Assembly: GCF_002019855.1 (NCBI RefSeq)
Contig: NZ_CM007717.1
Coordinates: forward strand, 2,539,198-2,603,197
Length of the DNA: 64,000 nucleotides
Direction of reading: 5' to 3'
Source: Streptomyces antibioticus
GTDB lineage: Bacteria; Actinomycetota; Actinomycetes; Streptomycetales; Streptomycetaceae
Below the pieces are notes generated by a model. That model made no database searches. It saw nothing but the letters and a program-made list of their open reading frames with translations, and had not been told where the DNA came from. The position numbers were made by a program, and so were the translations under genes. Below, piece after piece: positions 38,743 through 47,771 of the stretch. Every line of letters starts with the position of its first letter. Position 1 is the stretch's first letter.

Positions 38743-40158
38743 GTGCTTGAGCCCGCGTACCAGGCAGACGTCGTCGTCGTGGGAGCCGGAGTCGCCGGTC
38801 TCGCCGCGGCGCATCGGCTCATCAGCGCAGGAGTGACGACCGCAGTCCTGGAGGCCGCCCCGTACGTCGGCGGCCGTATGTCGACCGAGAAGGTCGACGG
38901 CTTCCGGCTCGACCGCATCGGACAGTTGCTGTCCACGGAGTGGCCCGAACTGGGCCTGACCCCGGGGCTGGAGGGGCTCGTCCTGCGCCCGTTCGCCCCC
39001 GGGGTGCTGCTGCACAGCGACGGACGGCACCACCGCGCGGGCGCGCAGGCGGGCGCGGGGAGCGCAAGGGGCGCACTCCACGCCGTACGCGCCCTCGCGA
39101 GCGCCCCTCGGGCGGGCGCGCTGCCCCGGCCGCGCCCCGGCGCCGGGCCCGTGCCGGCGCCCCGGGTCCGGCCGGGCGCCCCGCTGGGCACCGCGGTGGA
39201 CCAGGCCCGGCTGGGCGCCGCGCTGACCCGGCTCGCGGCCACCTCCGTCGAACGGCTGCTGCGGCGCCCGGAGTCCCCGGCCGCCGAGGCGCTCGCGGCG
39301 CGCGGTCTGCCCGCCCGGACGCTCGACGGGTTTCTGCGGCCGCTGCTGGCCGCGCTGCTCTGCGACCCGGACCTCGCCACCTCCAGCCGGTGCGCGGACC
39401 TCGCGCTGCGGTCGTTCGCGGCGGGCCGGCTGTGTCTGCCGGAGGGCGGCGCCGAGGTGGTGCCGGAGCTGCTGGCGCGGACCCTGCCCGCGGGCACCGT
39501 GCACACGGGCGTGCGGGTCACCTCGGTCTCCACGACCTCGGTGACCACCGCCGAACACGGCGAGTTCCGCTGCCGGGCCGTCCTGGTGGCCACCGACGCG
39601 CGCTCCGCGGCGGAGCTGCTGCCGGGCCTGCGGGTGCCCGGCTTCCACCCGGTGACGGTCCTGCACCACACCACGGACGAGCCGCCGCCGACCGGCGCCT
39701 CGCTGCTGCTGGACGCCGACCGGGGCGGCCCGGTCGCGCACACCGCCGTGGTCAGCGGTGTCGACCCGAGCCGGGCGCCCGCGGGCCGTGCGCTGATCTC
39801 CTCCACGGTCCTCGGCACCCCGCCCGACGGCGTCGACACCGCCGTACGGATGCATCTGTCGCGGCTCTACGGGGTGCCGACCACGCGCTGGGAGACGCTC
39901 GCCGTGCAGCACACCGCCGAGGCGGTGCCCGCGATGCGGCCGCCGCACGACCCGCGGCGTCCGGTACGGCTGCTGGCGGGCCTGTACGTGTGCGGCGACC
40001 ACCGGGACACCAGCACGGTCCAGGGCGCGCTGCACTCGGCGCACCGGGCGGCGGCCGCGATCGTGACCGACCTCGGGGCGACGGGGTCGCTGCACCGCGC
40101 GGACCCCGCGCCCGGCGCCGAGCGGACCGCCGCGACGGCCGCCGTACAGGCCGCGTAG
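38743..40158 (+). CDS. NAD(P)/FAD-dependent oxidoreductase (amine-oxidase/desaturase fold)
   Basis: A 471-residue flavoprotein from GTG 38743 with a GAGGAGGGG ribosome site. The dinucleotide-binding motif is VVVVGAGVAGLAAAHRLISA and the second GG motif YVGGRMSTEKVDGFRLD. The C-terminal FAD motif is LYVCGDHRDTSTVQGALHSA. This is the flavin amine-oxidase/phytoene-desaturase superfamily; the substrate is unknown. An Ala/Arg/Gly-rich stretch (~85-145) is low complexity and probably a loop. Confidence 0.88.
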   Translation: MLEPAYQADVVVVGAGVAGLAAAHRLISAGVTTAVLEAAPYVGGRMSTEKVDGFRLDRIGQLLSTEWPELGLTPGLEGLVLRPFAPGVLLHSDGRHHRAGAQAGAGSARGALHAVRALASAPRAGALPRPRPGAGPVPAPRVRPGAPLGTAVDQARLGAALTRLAATSVERLLRRPESPAAEALAARGLPARTLDGFLRPLLAALLCDPDLATSSRCADLALRSFAAGRLCLPEGGAEVVPELLARTLPAGTVHTGVRVTSVSTTSVTTAEHGEFRCRAVLVATDARSAAELLPGLRVPGFHPVTVLHHTTDEPPPTGASLLLDADRGGPVAHTAVVSGVDPSRAPAGRALISSTVLGTPPDGVDTAVRMHLSRLYGVPTTRWETLAVQHTAEAVPAMRPPHDPRRPVRLLAGLYVCGDHRDTSTVQGALHSAHRAAAAIVTDLGATGSLHRADPAPGAERTAATAAVQAA

Positions 40159-40212
40159 GACGCGCGCAGGGCGCCGTACAGGCCGTACAGGGCGCGTGGG
40201 CGCGCCTCCGGG

Positions 40213-41667
40213 TCAGCCGAGGGCCGCCACCTTGTCCCGGTAGCTGCGGGCCGGGGCCGCGTCCTTGTACGGCTCCAGGCGCCGTTCGAAGTCCCTGACG
40301 TACTCGACGGCGCGGACCGACCGCATCTCCGCGGCCTGTCCCGCCGCCTCGGCGGCGAGCTGGCACGCCTGGTCCAGCTCGCCGAGGCCCAGCCGGGCGG
40401 AGGCGAGCACGACCCGGCAGAACAGCCGGCTGCGGGCGTAGGCCGCCGGGCGCAACTGGAGGGAGCGCTCGGCGTGCTGGACGGCGGCCCGGAACTGCTG
40501 GAGGTCGCGGTGGCAGTGCCCGAACTCGTCGGCGAGCTGCGCCTCGTCGAAGAACCGGGCCCAGTGCGGCACCTCGTCCCCGGCGCGGGCCGCCTCCAGG
40601 GCGCGCTCGGCCCGCACCAGGGCGGCCGTGCAGGCGCGCACCTCGCCGAGTACGCCGTGCCCGCGCGCCTCGGCGGCGTGCAGCAGCGCCTGGACGACGG
40701 GCGGGGCGCCGGTGCCGACGCCCTGCTGGGCCACGCGCGCGAGCTGCACGGCCTCCCGGCCGTGGCCGAGGTAGACGGCCTGGCGGCTCATGGTGACCAG
40801 CACGAAGGAGCCGTACGGCCGGTCGCCCGCCGCCTGGGAGAGCCGCAGGGCCTGGACGAAGTAACGCTGGGCGAGGCCGTGCGCGGCGATGTCGAAGGAG
40901 GTCCAGCCGGCCAGCCGGGTGAGGTCGGCGGTGGCCGCGAAGAGCCGGCGGCCGGTCTGCTCGCCGTAGGTGCCGCGCAGCATGGGCTCGCACTCGTGCT
41001 CCAGGTAGCGCACGAGGGCCTGGCGGGCGTGGCCGCCGCCGTACATGTTGTCGAGGGTGCGGAACAGCTCGCCGACCGAGCGCAGCGCGGAGATGTCGCC
41101 GCCGGTGACCCGCTGGCCGGGGCCGCGCTCGACGGTGCCGCGCTGCCGGGGGACGGCCGGGGGCGCCTTGGGGGCCGGGCGGTTCTGCACGGGCACCCGC
41201 GGCTGCGGTTCGCCGCGGGCCACCTTGTCGTCGGCCCGGCCGATCAGCCAGTCGCGGCTCGGCACCACCAGGCCCGCCGGGGTGAAGGCGATCTTGCGGA
41301 GTTCGGCGTGGCTGCCGGAGTCCTTGCGCCACAGCCCGCCGACGATGTCGACGGCCTCCTCGGGGGTGCCGGCGAACTCCAGGCCCGCGTAGACGGGCGC
41401 GCAGGCGTCCAGGCCGAGGTCCTGGGCGGTGAGCCGGCGGCCCAGGCGCCGGGTGAAGACCTCGGCGATCAGGGCCGGGGTGGTGCCCCGGGGCTGCTGC
41501 CCGCGCAGCCACCGGGTGACGGAGGTCTTGTCGTATCTGAGATCCAGCCCGTGCTCCAGCCCGAGCTGATCGACGCGACGGGCCAGTCCCGCGTTGGAGA
41601 AGCCCGCTTCTGCGATGAGCGCGGCGAGCTGGCGGTTGGGAGTGCGCTGCGCGGGTCGTTCCGTCAT
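40213..41667 (-). CDS. XRE-like regulator with C-terminal TPR region (NsdA-like)
   Basis: A 484-residue protein. The N-terminal ~75 residues are a helix-turn-helix-like region (NRQLAALIAEAGFSNAGLAR ... TSVTRWLRGQQP). A Pro/Arg linker (~150-190) follows, then a long helical TPR-type region (~195-470) with repeated Ala/Leu pairs such as FDEAQLADEFGHCHRDLQQF and RAAVQHAERSLQLRPAAYA. The layout resembles NsdA-type developmental and antibiotic-production regulators of Streptomyces, though the exact subgroup is uncertain. It diverges from lipB across 245 bp. Confidence 0.82.
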   Translation of the reverse strand: MTERPAQRTPNRQLAALIAEAGFSNAGLARRVDQLGLEHGLDLRYDKTSVTRWLRGQQPRGTTPALIAEVFTRRLGRRLTAQDLGLDACAPVYAGLEFAGTPEEAVDIVGGLWRKDSGSHAELRKIAFTPAGLVVPSRDWLIGRADDKVARGEPQPRVPVQNRPAPKAPPAVPRQRGTVERGPGQRVTGGDISALRSVGELFRTLDNMYGGGHARQALVRYLEHECEPMLRGTYGEQTGRRLFAATADLTRLAGWTSFDIAAHGLAQRYFVQALRLSQAAGDRPYGSFVLVTMSRQAVYLGHGREAVQLARVAQQGVGTGAPPVVQALLHAAEARGHGVLGEVRACTAALVRAERALEAARAGDEVPHWARFFDEAQLADEFGHCHRDLQQFRAAVQHAERSLQLRPAAYARSRLFCRVVLASARLGLGELDQACQLAAEAAGQAAEMRSVRAVEYVRDFERRLEPYKDAAPARSYRDKVAALG

Positions 41668-41912
41668 CTGCGGTGCGGTCTCCTGCCTCCCGGGCCTCTG
41701 ACGTGCCCGGTTGAAGTGCCCTGATGGGTGCGATCAGCCCTTTTGGCCTCGCGAACGGCGCGAATGTAGCTGAGCGTAGCCAACCGATCGCACATCTCGA
41801 CGCTCATTCATCCGATCGTGTGAGAATCGACCACCGGGCTGACGGGGAGCGCGCGGACGTACAGTGGCGTTGGCGCGTCACGCGCCTTACGACGTCCAGG
41901 GAGGCGCTTGCC

Positions 41913-42740
41913 GTGAGTGAGTTGCGGTTCGTCCGTAGGGGTTTCGGAGCCGAGGCCGTGGAGTACCAGGTGGCCTGGGACGAGCAGCGCCGGGTGCACG
42001 CGGCCCGGTTCGCCGACGAGATCCCCGACACCGTGCTGCTCCTGGAACATCCGCCCGTCTACACGGCCGGCCGGCGCACGGCCGACAGCGAGCGCCCCCT
42101 CGACGGCACCCCGGTGGTCGACGTGGACCGCGGCGGCAAGATCACCTGGCACGGTCCGGGCCAGCTCGTCGGCTACCCCATCCAGAAGCTGCCGCGCCCG
42201 GTCGACGTCGTCGCGCACGTACGGCGCCTCGAAGAGGCCCTGATCCGCACCTGCGCGGAGTTCGGTCTGGAGACCACCCGGGTCGAGGGCCGCAGCGGGG
42301 TCTGGGTGCTGGGCGACCCGGTGGAGCGACGGCCCGCGCTCGGCGGCCTCTCCCTGGACTTCGACCCCCGGCTCACCGACGAGGAGTTCGACCCGCGGCT
42401 CAACGGCCCGGAGTACGCCCCCTCCAACGCCGGGCAGCGCCGCGAGGACCGCAAGATCGCCGCCATCGGCATCCGGGTGGCCAAGGGCGTGACGATGCAC
42501 GGCTTCGCGCTGAACGTGAACCCCGACAACAAGTGGTTCGACCGGATCATCCCGTGCGGGATCCGCGACGCGGGCGTGGCGTCCCTGGCGAACGAACTGG
42601 GCCGCGACGTCACCATCGCCGAGGTGCTGCCGGTCGTGGAGCGCCATCTGACGGAGGTCATGGCGACCGCGGAGCTGCGGCCGAGGGTGATCGAACCGAA
42701 GGCGGTCGAAAAAGTAACCGAGAAGACACCGGCGGCCTGA
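41913..42740 (+). CDS. lipB: Octanoyltransferase LipB
   Basis: A 275-residue enzyme that transfers octanoyl from acyl-carrier protein to lipoyl-domain lysines, the first step in lipoate synthesis. The start is GTG 41913 after GGGAGG. Signatures are [20 protein letters not shown], the catalytic Lys in [12 protein letters not shown] and Cys in [12 protein letters not shown] ~40-residue insert (from about [17 protein letters not shown] to [14 protein letters not shown]) before the Lys motif is seen, as I recall, in streptomycete LipB. It is 74 bp upstream of lipA. Confidence 0.95.
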   Translation: MSELRFVRRGFGAEAVEYQVAWDEQRRVHAARFADEIPDTVLLLEHPPVYTAGRRTADSERPLDGTPVVDVDRGGKITWHGPGQLVGYPIQKLPRPVDVVAHVRRLEEALIRTCAEFGLETTRVEGRSGVWVLGDPVERRPALGGLSLDFDPRLTDEEFDPRLNGPEYAPSNAGQRREDRKIAAIGIRVAKGVTMHGFALNVNPDNKWFDRIIPCGIRDAGVASLANELGRDVTIAEVLPVVERHLTEVMATAELRPRVIEPKAVEKVTEKTPAA

Positions 42741-42814
42741 CACGGGCGGCTGACTTTCAAATCCACGGGCGTACGCTGGAGCACGCCGAAGAATCAATCG
42801 CTAGGGAGCCGGTC

Positions 42815-43780
42815 GTGTCCGCAGTCGCACCCGACGGACGCAAGATGCTGCGCCTGGAGGTCCGCAACAGCCAGACCCCCATCGAGCGCAAGCCCGAGTG
42901 GATCAAGACCCGGGCGAAAATGGGCCCCGAGTACACGAAGATGCAGAACCTCGTGAAGAGCGAGGGCCTGCACACCGTGTGCCAGGAGGCCGGCTGCCCC
43001 AACATCTACGAGTGCTGGGAGGACCGCGAGGCCACCTTCCTCATCGGCGGCGACCAGTGCACCCGGCGCTGCGACTTCTGCCAGATCGACACCGGCAAGC
43101 CCGAGGCGCTCGACCGTGACGAACCCCGCCGGGTCGGCGAGTCCGTCGTCACCATGGACCTGAACTACGCCACCATCACCGGCGTCGCGCGCGACGACCT
43201 GGAGGACGGCGGCGCCTGGCTCTACGCCGAGACGGTCCGCCAGATCCACGAGCAGACCGCCGCCCGTGAGGCCGGCCGCACCAAGGTCGAGCTGCTCGCC
43301 CCGGACTTCAACGCCGTACCGGAGCTGCTGGCCGAGGTCTTCGCCTCCCGCCCCGAGGTCTTCGCGCACAACGTCGAGACGGTCCCGCGGATCTTCAAGC
43401 GGATCCGCCCCGGCTTCCGCTACGAGCGCTCCCTGAAGGTGATCACCGAGGCCCGCGACTACGGCCTGGTCACCAAGTCGAACCTGATCCTCGGCATGGG
43501 CGAGACCCGTGAGGAGGTCAGCGAGGCGCTGAAGCAGCTCCACGAGGCGGGCTGCGAGCTGATCACCATCACCCAGTACCTGCGTCCGTCCGTGCGCCAC
43601 CATCCGGTGGAGCGCTGGGTGAAGCCGCAGGAGTTCGTGGAGCTGAAGGAGGAGGCCGAGCAGATCGGTTTCTCCGGCGTGATGTCGGGCCCGCTGGTGC
43701 GTTCCTCGTACCGCGCCGGGCGCCTCTACCAGATGGCGATCGAGAAGCGCGGCGCCTTCGTGGCCGTTCAGGCCGTGTGA
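42815..43780 (+). CDS. lipA: Lipoyl synthase LipA
   Basis: A 321-residue radical SAM enzyme that inserts two sulfurs into the octanoyl chain. The start is GTG 42815 after GGGAG. The auxiliary cluster Cys are in [13 protein letters not shown] (CxxxxCxxxxxC), the radical-SAM cluster is in [10 protein letters not shown] (CxxxCxxC), and the third auxiliary-cluster ligand is the Ser in [10 protein letters not shown] at the C-terminus. It acts on the E2 lipoyl domains encoded at 16.4-18.2 kb. Confidence 0.96.
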   Translation: MSAVAPDGRKMLRLEVRNSQTPIERKPEWIKTRAKMGPEYTKMQNLVKSEGLHTVCQEAGCPNIYECWEDREATFLIGGDQCTRRCDFCQIDTGKPEALDRDEPRRVGESVVTMDLNYATITGVARDDLEDGGAWLYAETVRQIHEQTAAREAGRTKVELLAPDFNAVPELLAEVFASRPEVFAHNVETVPRIFKRIRPGFRYERSLKVITEARDYGLVTKSNLILGMGETREEVSEALKQLHEAGCELITITQYLRPSVRHHPVERWVKPQEFVELKEEAEQIGFSGVMSGPLVRSSYRAGRLYQMAIEKRGAFVAVQAV

Positions 43781-44090
43781 CTGCCGTGTGACCTGGGCGA
43801 CAGCCTTCGTCCCGCTTGCTCCGTACGAGTGCGGGACACCCGTGTGAACTCGCGCACAAGATATTACCGATCAGTATTGTCCGATACGACGCGGTCCCGA
43901 CCGTCCTCGCAGATGAGGGCCCCGGTCGGGACCGCGTCGTCGTCCCCGGGCGCGCGAAGGCCCCGTGACAAGGCTTCATGGGCGTTTGACCGGTCGGTCA
44001 CGCCCTGGTAACACCGAACAGTGACGCTGGTGTCACACCACGTAGAACCGACCGGACCCGTACCCACCGCCGTACGAGGGGGCTTCTCCC
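43781..44090. other. Gene-free interval after lipA with a long hairpin
   Basis: No convincing gene is present. The stretch contains an unusually AT-rich patch for this genome (around 43858-43880, ATATTACCGATCAGTATTGT) and an 18-bp perfect stem, described separately. It then holds the probable promoter of the 66-residue protein at 44091. A locally low-GC patch before a small conserved gene fits a promoter or regulator site. Confidence 0.6.
43886..43940. terminator. 18-bp perfect hairpin downstream of lipA
   Basis: Arms ACGACGCGGTCCCGACCG (43886-43903) and CGGTCGGGACCGCGTCGT (43923-43940) flank a 19-nt loop. It lies 106 bp past the lipA stop. It could terminate lipA or form a structured leader for the next gene. 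Confidence 0.6.
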
Positions 44091-44291
44091 ATGCAGGCCG
44101 CGCCCGTTCGCGCCACCGCGATCCCGTCCTTCAGCACCGCCCTGCGCGCCGTCGAGTCGCTCCTCATGAGCAGCGGACAGCGCACCGCCCGTCGCAACGC
44201 GTGGACCTCCGTGCTGGAGGACCGCCGTCGTGCCAAGGACCGGGTCGAGACGCAGCGCGTCATCGAATCGGTCACCGCCGTCCGTTCCTGA
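44091..44291 (+). CDS. Small conserved basic protein (66 aa)
   Basis: The protein starts MQAAPVRATAIPSFSTALRA; it is basic and mostly helical, with SSGQRTARRNAWTSVLEDRR and KDRVETQRVIESV. There is no signal peptide or membrane span. The length, composition and position between lipA and a DUF4191 gene match a small protein I recall at this place in Streptomyces coelicolor (SCO2195). A GAGGGGG ribosome site precedes the ATG. The helical, Arg-rich middle could bind nucleic acid; function unknown. Confidence 0.8.
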   Translation: MQAAPVRATAIPSFSTALRAVESLLMSSGQRTARRNAWTSVLEDRRRAKDRVETQRVIESVTAVRS

Positions 44292-44340
44292 CCGACGGGC
44301 ACCGCCGTCGGCTCCCGGCCGACGGGCACTGCCGTCGTCG
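44291..44340. repeat. Two tandem palindromic 20-mers
   Basis: CCGACGGGCACCGCCGTCGG (44291-44310) and CCGACGGGCACTGCCGTCG (44318-44336, then TCGG) are direct repeats with a 27-bp period. Each is self-complementary through CGACGG and CCGTCG. They begin at the stop codon of the 66-residue protein and precede the DUF4191 gene by about 30 bp. Confidence 0.6.
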
Positions 44341-44370
44341 GCACTTCCCGGGCCACGTAGACTTCCTGGC

Positions 44371-45072
44371 ATGGCGAGAAGTGACAGTGCGGCGGAGGCC
44401 GCGAACACCGGGCGACTGAAGCAGATCGCCCTGACGTACAAGATGACCCGGAGGGCCGACAAGAAGATCGGTCTCATCCTCGCGGGTGTCTTTCTCATCA
44501 TCTTCGGTGTCTTTCTCGCGATCGGTTTCCTGATCGACCACCCGGTCTACCTGGGCATCCTGGGCTTCGTGCTCGCGTTCCTCGGGACGGCGATCGTGTT
44601 CGGCCGCCGGGCCGAGCGGGCCGCCTTCGGCCAGATGGAGGGCCAGCCGGGCGCCGCCGCGGCCGTCCTCGACAACATCGGCCGGGGCTGGACGACCACC
44701 CCCGCGGTGGCGATGAACCGCAATCAGGACGTGGTGCACCGCGCGGTCGGCAAGGCCGGCATCGTGCTGGTCGCCGAGGGCAACCCGAACCGGGTCAAGA
44801 CCCTCCTGGCCGCCGAGAAGAAGAAGATGAACCGCATCGTCGCGGACGTCCCGGTGCACGACGTGCTCGTGGGCACCGGCGAGGGCCAGACCGAGCTGAA
44901 GAAGCTGCGGACGACCCTGATGAAGTACCCGCGCGTGCTGACCGGCCCCCAGGTGACCGCGACCAACGACCGGCTGCGCGCCCTGGGCGACCTGATGAGC
45001 AACATGCCGCTGCCGAAGGGGCCGATGCCCAAGGGCATGCGCCTGCCGAAGGGCGGCCCGAAGGCCCGCTGA
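44371..45072 (+). CDS. DUF4191 family membrane protein
   Basis: A 233-residue protein from ATG 44371. A polar N-terminus (~1-28) leads to two membrane spans (ILAGVFLIIFGVFLAIGFLI and YLGILGFVLAFLGTAIVFG). A cytoplasmic domain follows with GQPGAAAAVLDNIGRGW, VGKAGIVLVAEGNP and KKMNRIVADVPVHDV. The C-terminal tail is Pro/Lys/Gly-rich (LPKGPMPKGMRLPKGGPKAR). Function is unknown; the family is actinobacterial and near glnA in many genomes. It converges on the RDD-family gene. Confidence 0.87.
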   Translation: MARSDSAAEAANTGRLKQIALTYKMTRRADKKIGLILAGVFLIIFGVFLAIGFLIDHPVYLGILGFVLAFLGTAIVFGRRAERAAFGQMEGQPGAAAAVLDNIGRGWTTTPAVAMNRNQDVVHRAVGKAGIVLVAEGNPNRVKTLLAAEKKKMNRIVADVPVHDVLVGTGEGQTELKKLRTTLMKYPRVLTGPQVTATNDRLRALGDLMSNMPLPKGPMPKGMRLPKGGPKAR

Positions 45073-45084
45073 CCCTCGACCTTG

Positions 45085-45179
45085 CGTGGTACGACGATGG
45101 GGGCGCCCGGAGTGATCCGGGCGCCCCCATCGTCGTACCACGGCCATCGTCGTACCACGGGGCCATCGTCGTACCACGG
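45085..45179. terminator. 26-bp perfect hairpin with the right arm repeated three times
   Basis: The left arm is 45085-45110 (begins CGTGGTACGACGATGG), the loop AGTGAT, and the right arm 45117-45142 (ends CCATCGTCGTACCACG). The end of the right arm, CCATCGTCGTACCACGG, is repeated at 45144-45160 and 45163-45179. The element sits between the convergent DUF4191 and RDD genes, so it can stop transcription from both sides. The extra copies can compete for pairing with the single left arm. Confidence 0.85.
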
Positions 45180-45193
45180 CGTCGCGGTCGGTC

Positions 45194-45661
45194 TCAGATG
45201 CGGACCTCGACCGTGCGGGCCAGCCGGTCGTGCAGGCCGCGGCCGTCGCGGTCCCAGATCAGGGCCGGGATCGCCAGGCAGAGCAGCACCGAGCGGAGCG
45301 CGGAGCGCAGCGGGCTGACGGTGCCGGTGTCGGCGGACACCACGCGCACGCCGAAGAGCCGCTTGCCCGGGGTGAAGCCGACCGTACCGACCGTGAGCAG
45401 GCTCGTCACCAGGAAGACCAGGAGGGTCCAGTTGCTGGTGGAGGGCGTGTAGCCGTCCGTGATCAAGCTGTATGCGATCAAGAGGCACAGGCCCCAGTCC
45501 ACCGCGAGGGCGCCGAGCCGCCGGCCGGGGCGGGCCAGGGAGCCCGGTCCGTGCTCCGGCAGACCGAGCTGCTCCCCCCGGTATCCGAAGTCGGCACCGG
45601 CGTCCTCCATGGCCGCGCGGGGTCCGGAGAGCCACGATCCGAGTGCTTGCCTGTTGTCCAC
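45194..45661 (-). CDS. RDD-family membrane protein
   Basis: A 155-residue protein from GTG 45661. The RDD motif is [20 protein letters not shown], with a second span [16 protein letters not shown] and [21 protein letters not shown] final hydrophobic segment ends [23 protein letters not shown] proteins are small membrane proteins, possibly transport-related; no specific role is known. It is transcribed divergently from glnA, upstream of its GlnR boxes. Confidence 0.88.
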   Translation of the reverse strand: MDNRQALGSWLSGPRAAMEDAGADFGYRGEQLGLPEHGPGSLARPGRRLGALAVDWGLCLLIAYSLITDGYTPSTSNWTLLVFLVTSLLTVGTVGFTPGKRLFGVRVVSADTGTVSPLRSALRSVLLCLAIPALIWDRDGRGLHDRLARTVEVRI

Positions 45662-45736
45662 CCGACCACGGTACTGCGCGCCCCGACGCGCGGGGGACGG
45701 CGGGGTGTGTCAGGGCTACGGTGGAGGGGCGGGCGG

Positions 45737-45774
45737 TTAACTTGTGCGAAACAAATGGGTCACGCCCGAGAAAT
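45737..45774 (+). promoter_or_regulatory. GlnR binding boxes upstream of glnA
   Basis: Four 5-mers are spaced by 6 bp: TTAAC-n6-GAAAC-n6-GTCAC-n6-GAAAT. This matches the GlnR a/b-site pattern (gTnAc-n6-GaAAc) known at Streptomyces nitrogen genes. It lies about 100 bp upstream of the glnA start. Confidence 0.85.
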
Positions 45775-45870
45775 CACGCGTCCCTAGGGTCGGGCAGAGC
45801 GTGTGCCACCGCACTGGCCGCACGAACGAACTACCACCCCGGCCGGGCGGTCGGGAGTAGGAGGAGCTGG

Positions 45871-47280
45871 ATGTTCCAGAACGCCGACGAAGCCAAGAAG
45901 TTCATCGCGGACGAGGACGTCAAGTTCGTCGACGTCCGCTTCTGCGACCTGCCGGGCGTCATGCAGCACTTCTCGCTGCCCGTCGAGGCGTTCGACCCGG
46001 ACGAGGAGCTGGCGTTCGACGGTTCGTCGATCCGCGGTTTCCAGGCCATCCACGAGTCCGACATGGCGCTGCGCGCCGACCTGTCGACCGCGCGTGTGGA
46101 CCCCTTCCGCCGCGACAAGACGCTCAACATCAACTTCTTCATCCACGACCCGATCACGGGCGAGCAGTACTCCCGTGACCCGCGCAACGTGGCGAAGAAG
46201 GCGGAGGCGTACCTGGCGTCCACCGGTATCGCCGACACCGCGTACTTCGGTCCCGAGGCCGAGTTCTACGTGTTCGACAGTGTGCGGTTCAAGACCTCGG
46301 AGAACGAGTCCTTCTACCACATCGACTCCGAGGCCGGCGCCTGGAACACCGGTGCGATCGAGGACAACCGCGGTTACAAGGTCCGCTACAAGGGCGGCTA
46401 CTTCCCGACCCCGCCGGTCGACCACTTCGCCGACCTGCGTGCCGAGATCTCCCTGGAGCTGGCCGCGTCCGGCCTCAAGGTCGAGCGCCAGCACCACGAG
46501 GTGGGCACCGCCGGCCAGGCCGAGATCAACTACAAGTTCAACACGCTGCTCGCCGCGGCCGACGACCTCCAGCTCTTCAAGTACATCGTGAAGAACGTGG
46601 CCTGGCGCAACGGCAAGACCGCGACCTTCATGCCGAAGCCGATCTTCGGTGACAACGGCTCGGGCATGCATGTCCACCAGTCGCTGTGGAGTGGCGGCTC
46701 CCCGCTGTTCTACGACGAGGCCGGTTACGCGGGCCTGTCGGACCTGGCCCGCTACTACATCGGCGGCATCCTCAAGCACGCCCCGTCGCTGCTGGCCTTC
46801 ACCAACCCGACGGTGAACTCGTACCACCGTCTGGTGCCGGGCTTCGAGGCGCCGGTGAACCTGGTGTACTCGCAGCGCAACCGCTCCGCGGCGATGCGTA
46901 TCCCGATCACGGGCTCGAACCCGAAGGCCAAGCGCGTCGAGTTCCGCGCGCCCGACTCCTCCGGCAACCCGTACCTGGCCTTCTCCGCGCTGCTGCTGGC
47001 GGGCCTCGACGGCATCAAGAACAAGATCGAGCCGGCCGAGCCGATCGACAAGGACCTCTACGAGCTGGCCCCCGAGGAGCACGCGGGCGTCGCCCAGGTC
47101 CCGACCTCGCTCCCGGCCGTCCTGGACCGCCTGGAGGCGGACCACGAGTTCCTGCTCGCCGGCGACGTCTTCACGTCCGACCTGATCGAGACGTGGATCG
47201 ACTACAAGCGCAACAACGAGATCGCCCCCCTCCAGCTCCGCCCGCACCCGCACGAGTTCGAGCTGTACTTCGACGTGTGA
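45871..47280 (+). CDS. glnA: Glutamine synthetase type I
   Basis: A 469-residue GSI that makes glutamine from glutamate, ammonia and ATP. The beta-grasp N-domain has [20 protein letters not shown]. The catalytic domain has [10 protein letters not shown], the ATP signature [18 protein letters not shown] and [10 protein letters not shown]. The adenylylation loop has the modifiable Tyr in [15 protein letters not shown] 45871 follows GGAGGAG. GlnR boxes lie upstream, and a long hairpin terminator follows. It is the main assimilatory enzyme; glnII lies 7.7 kb on. Confidence 0.97.
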   Translation: MFQNADEAKKFIADEDVKFVDVRFCDLPGVMQHFSLPVEAFDPDEELAFDGSSIRGFQAIHESDMALRADLSTARVDPFRRDKTLNINFFIHDPITGEQYSRDPRNVAKKAEAYLASTGIADTAYFGPEAEFYVFDSVRFKTSENESFYHIDSEAGAWNTGAIEDNRGYKVRYKGGYFPTPPVDHFADLRAEISLELAASGLKVERQHHEVGTAGQAEINYKFNTLLAAADDLQLFKYIVKNVAWRNGKTATFMPKPIFGDNGSGMHVHQSLWSGGSPLFYDEAGYAGLSDLARYYIGGILKHAPSLLAFTNPTVNSYHRLVPGFEAPVNLVYSQRNRSAAMRIPITGSNPKAKRVEFRAPDSSGNPYLAFSALLLAGLDGIKNKIEPAEPIDKDLYELAPEEHAGVAQVPTSLPAVLDRLEADHEFLLAGDVFTSDLIETWIDYKRNNEIAPLQLRPHPHEFELYFDV

Positions 47281-47289
47281 TCGGCCCGT

Positions 47290-47329
47290 ACGGTGCCCCC
47301 GTCCCGGTTTCCCGGGGCGGGGGCACCGT
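47290..47329 (+). terminator. glnA terminator
   Basis: ACGGTGCCCCCG and TCCCGG pair with CCGGGG and CGGGGGCACCGT around TTTC, giving a stem of about 18 bp with one G-T pair. It starts 9 bp after the glnA stop. Confidence 0.8.
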
Positions 47330-47385
47330 CGTATCGTGACAGGTACGGATGTTCGAGTCGCGGTAACGGGGAGCGGGGCACGGCG

Positions 47386-47643
47386 ATGGCTCAACAGGAC
47401 GACGAGGAACGGGAGTTCGACCTCCGCTGGGCGGACCGGGCCGAGCACAAGGAGCCGTCCGCGCGGGCCCGCATGCTGGCCGCCCGCTGGAAGGAGAACC
47501 CGCCGCGCCCGGTGCCGTTCCGCGGCGACCCCGGCCCGTCCGCGCCCCGCCGATCGTCCTGGCTGTCGACGACGATCGTGCTCGGTGTGGTGGCGGCGGT
47601 GATCCTGCTGCTGGGGTATGTGCGGTTCCGGGCGCCGTACTGA
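47386..47643 (+). CDS. Small single-pass membrane protein (85 aa)
   Basis: An 85-residue protein from ATG 47386. The polar N-terminus (EEREFDLRWADRAEHKEPSA) is highly charged. A single C-terminal span (STTIVLGVVAAVILLLGYV) ends in RFRAPY, consistent with a tail-anchored or N-in membrane protein. The ribosome site GGGGAGCGGGG is good. No function is recognised. It lies between glnA and the HtpX-like gene. Confidence 0.75.
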   Translation: MAQQDDEEREFDLRWADRAEHKEPSARARMLAARWKENPPRPVPFRGDPGPSAPRRSSWLSTTIVLGVVAAVILLLGYVRFRAPY

Positions 47644-47771
47644 TGTCGACGTACTGATTTTTCGCCTCGCCGCCGGGGCTTTGCCGGGAGTGGGGGCGCT
47701 CTGGGGCCCTTCATGGGGTGGGGGCGGTGCACACTGGCAGTAGGGCCTGGCCTTGGTGCGGGGTGATGCAG

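Noticed and set aside
38703..38750. 15-codon upstream ORF (MTSPPAAQPRGGARA) overlapping the FAD oxidoreductase start
   Set aside because: It has no clear ribosome site and Ala/Pro/Gly composition typical of chance frames.
41725..41800. Inverted GTGCGATC ... GATCGCAC pair between the TPR regulator gene and lipB
   Set aside because: Only 8 bp and more than 40 bp apart; too weak to separate from chance in this sequence.
47640..47771. Possible terminator/repeat (duplicated GTACTGAT) after the 85-residue protein
   Set aside because: A two-copy 8-mer at the stop codon with no stable hairpin; not enough to call.
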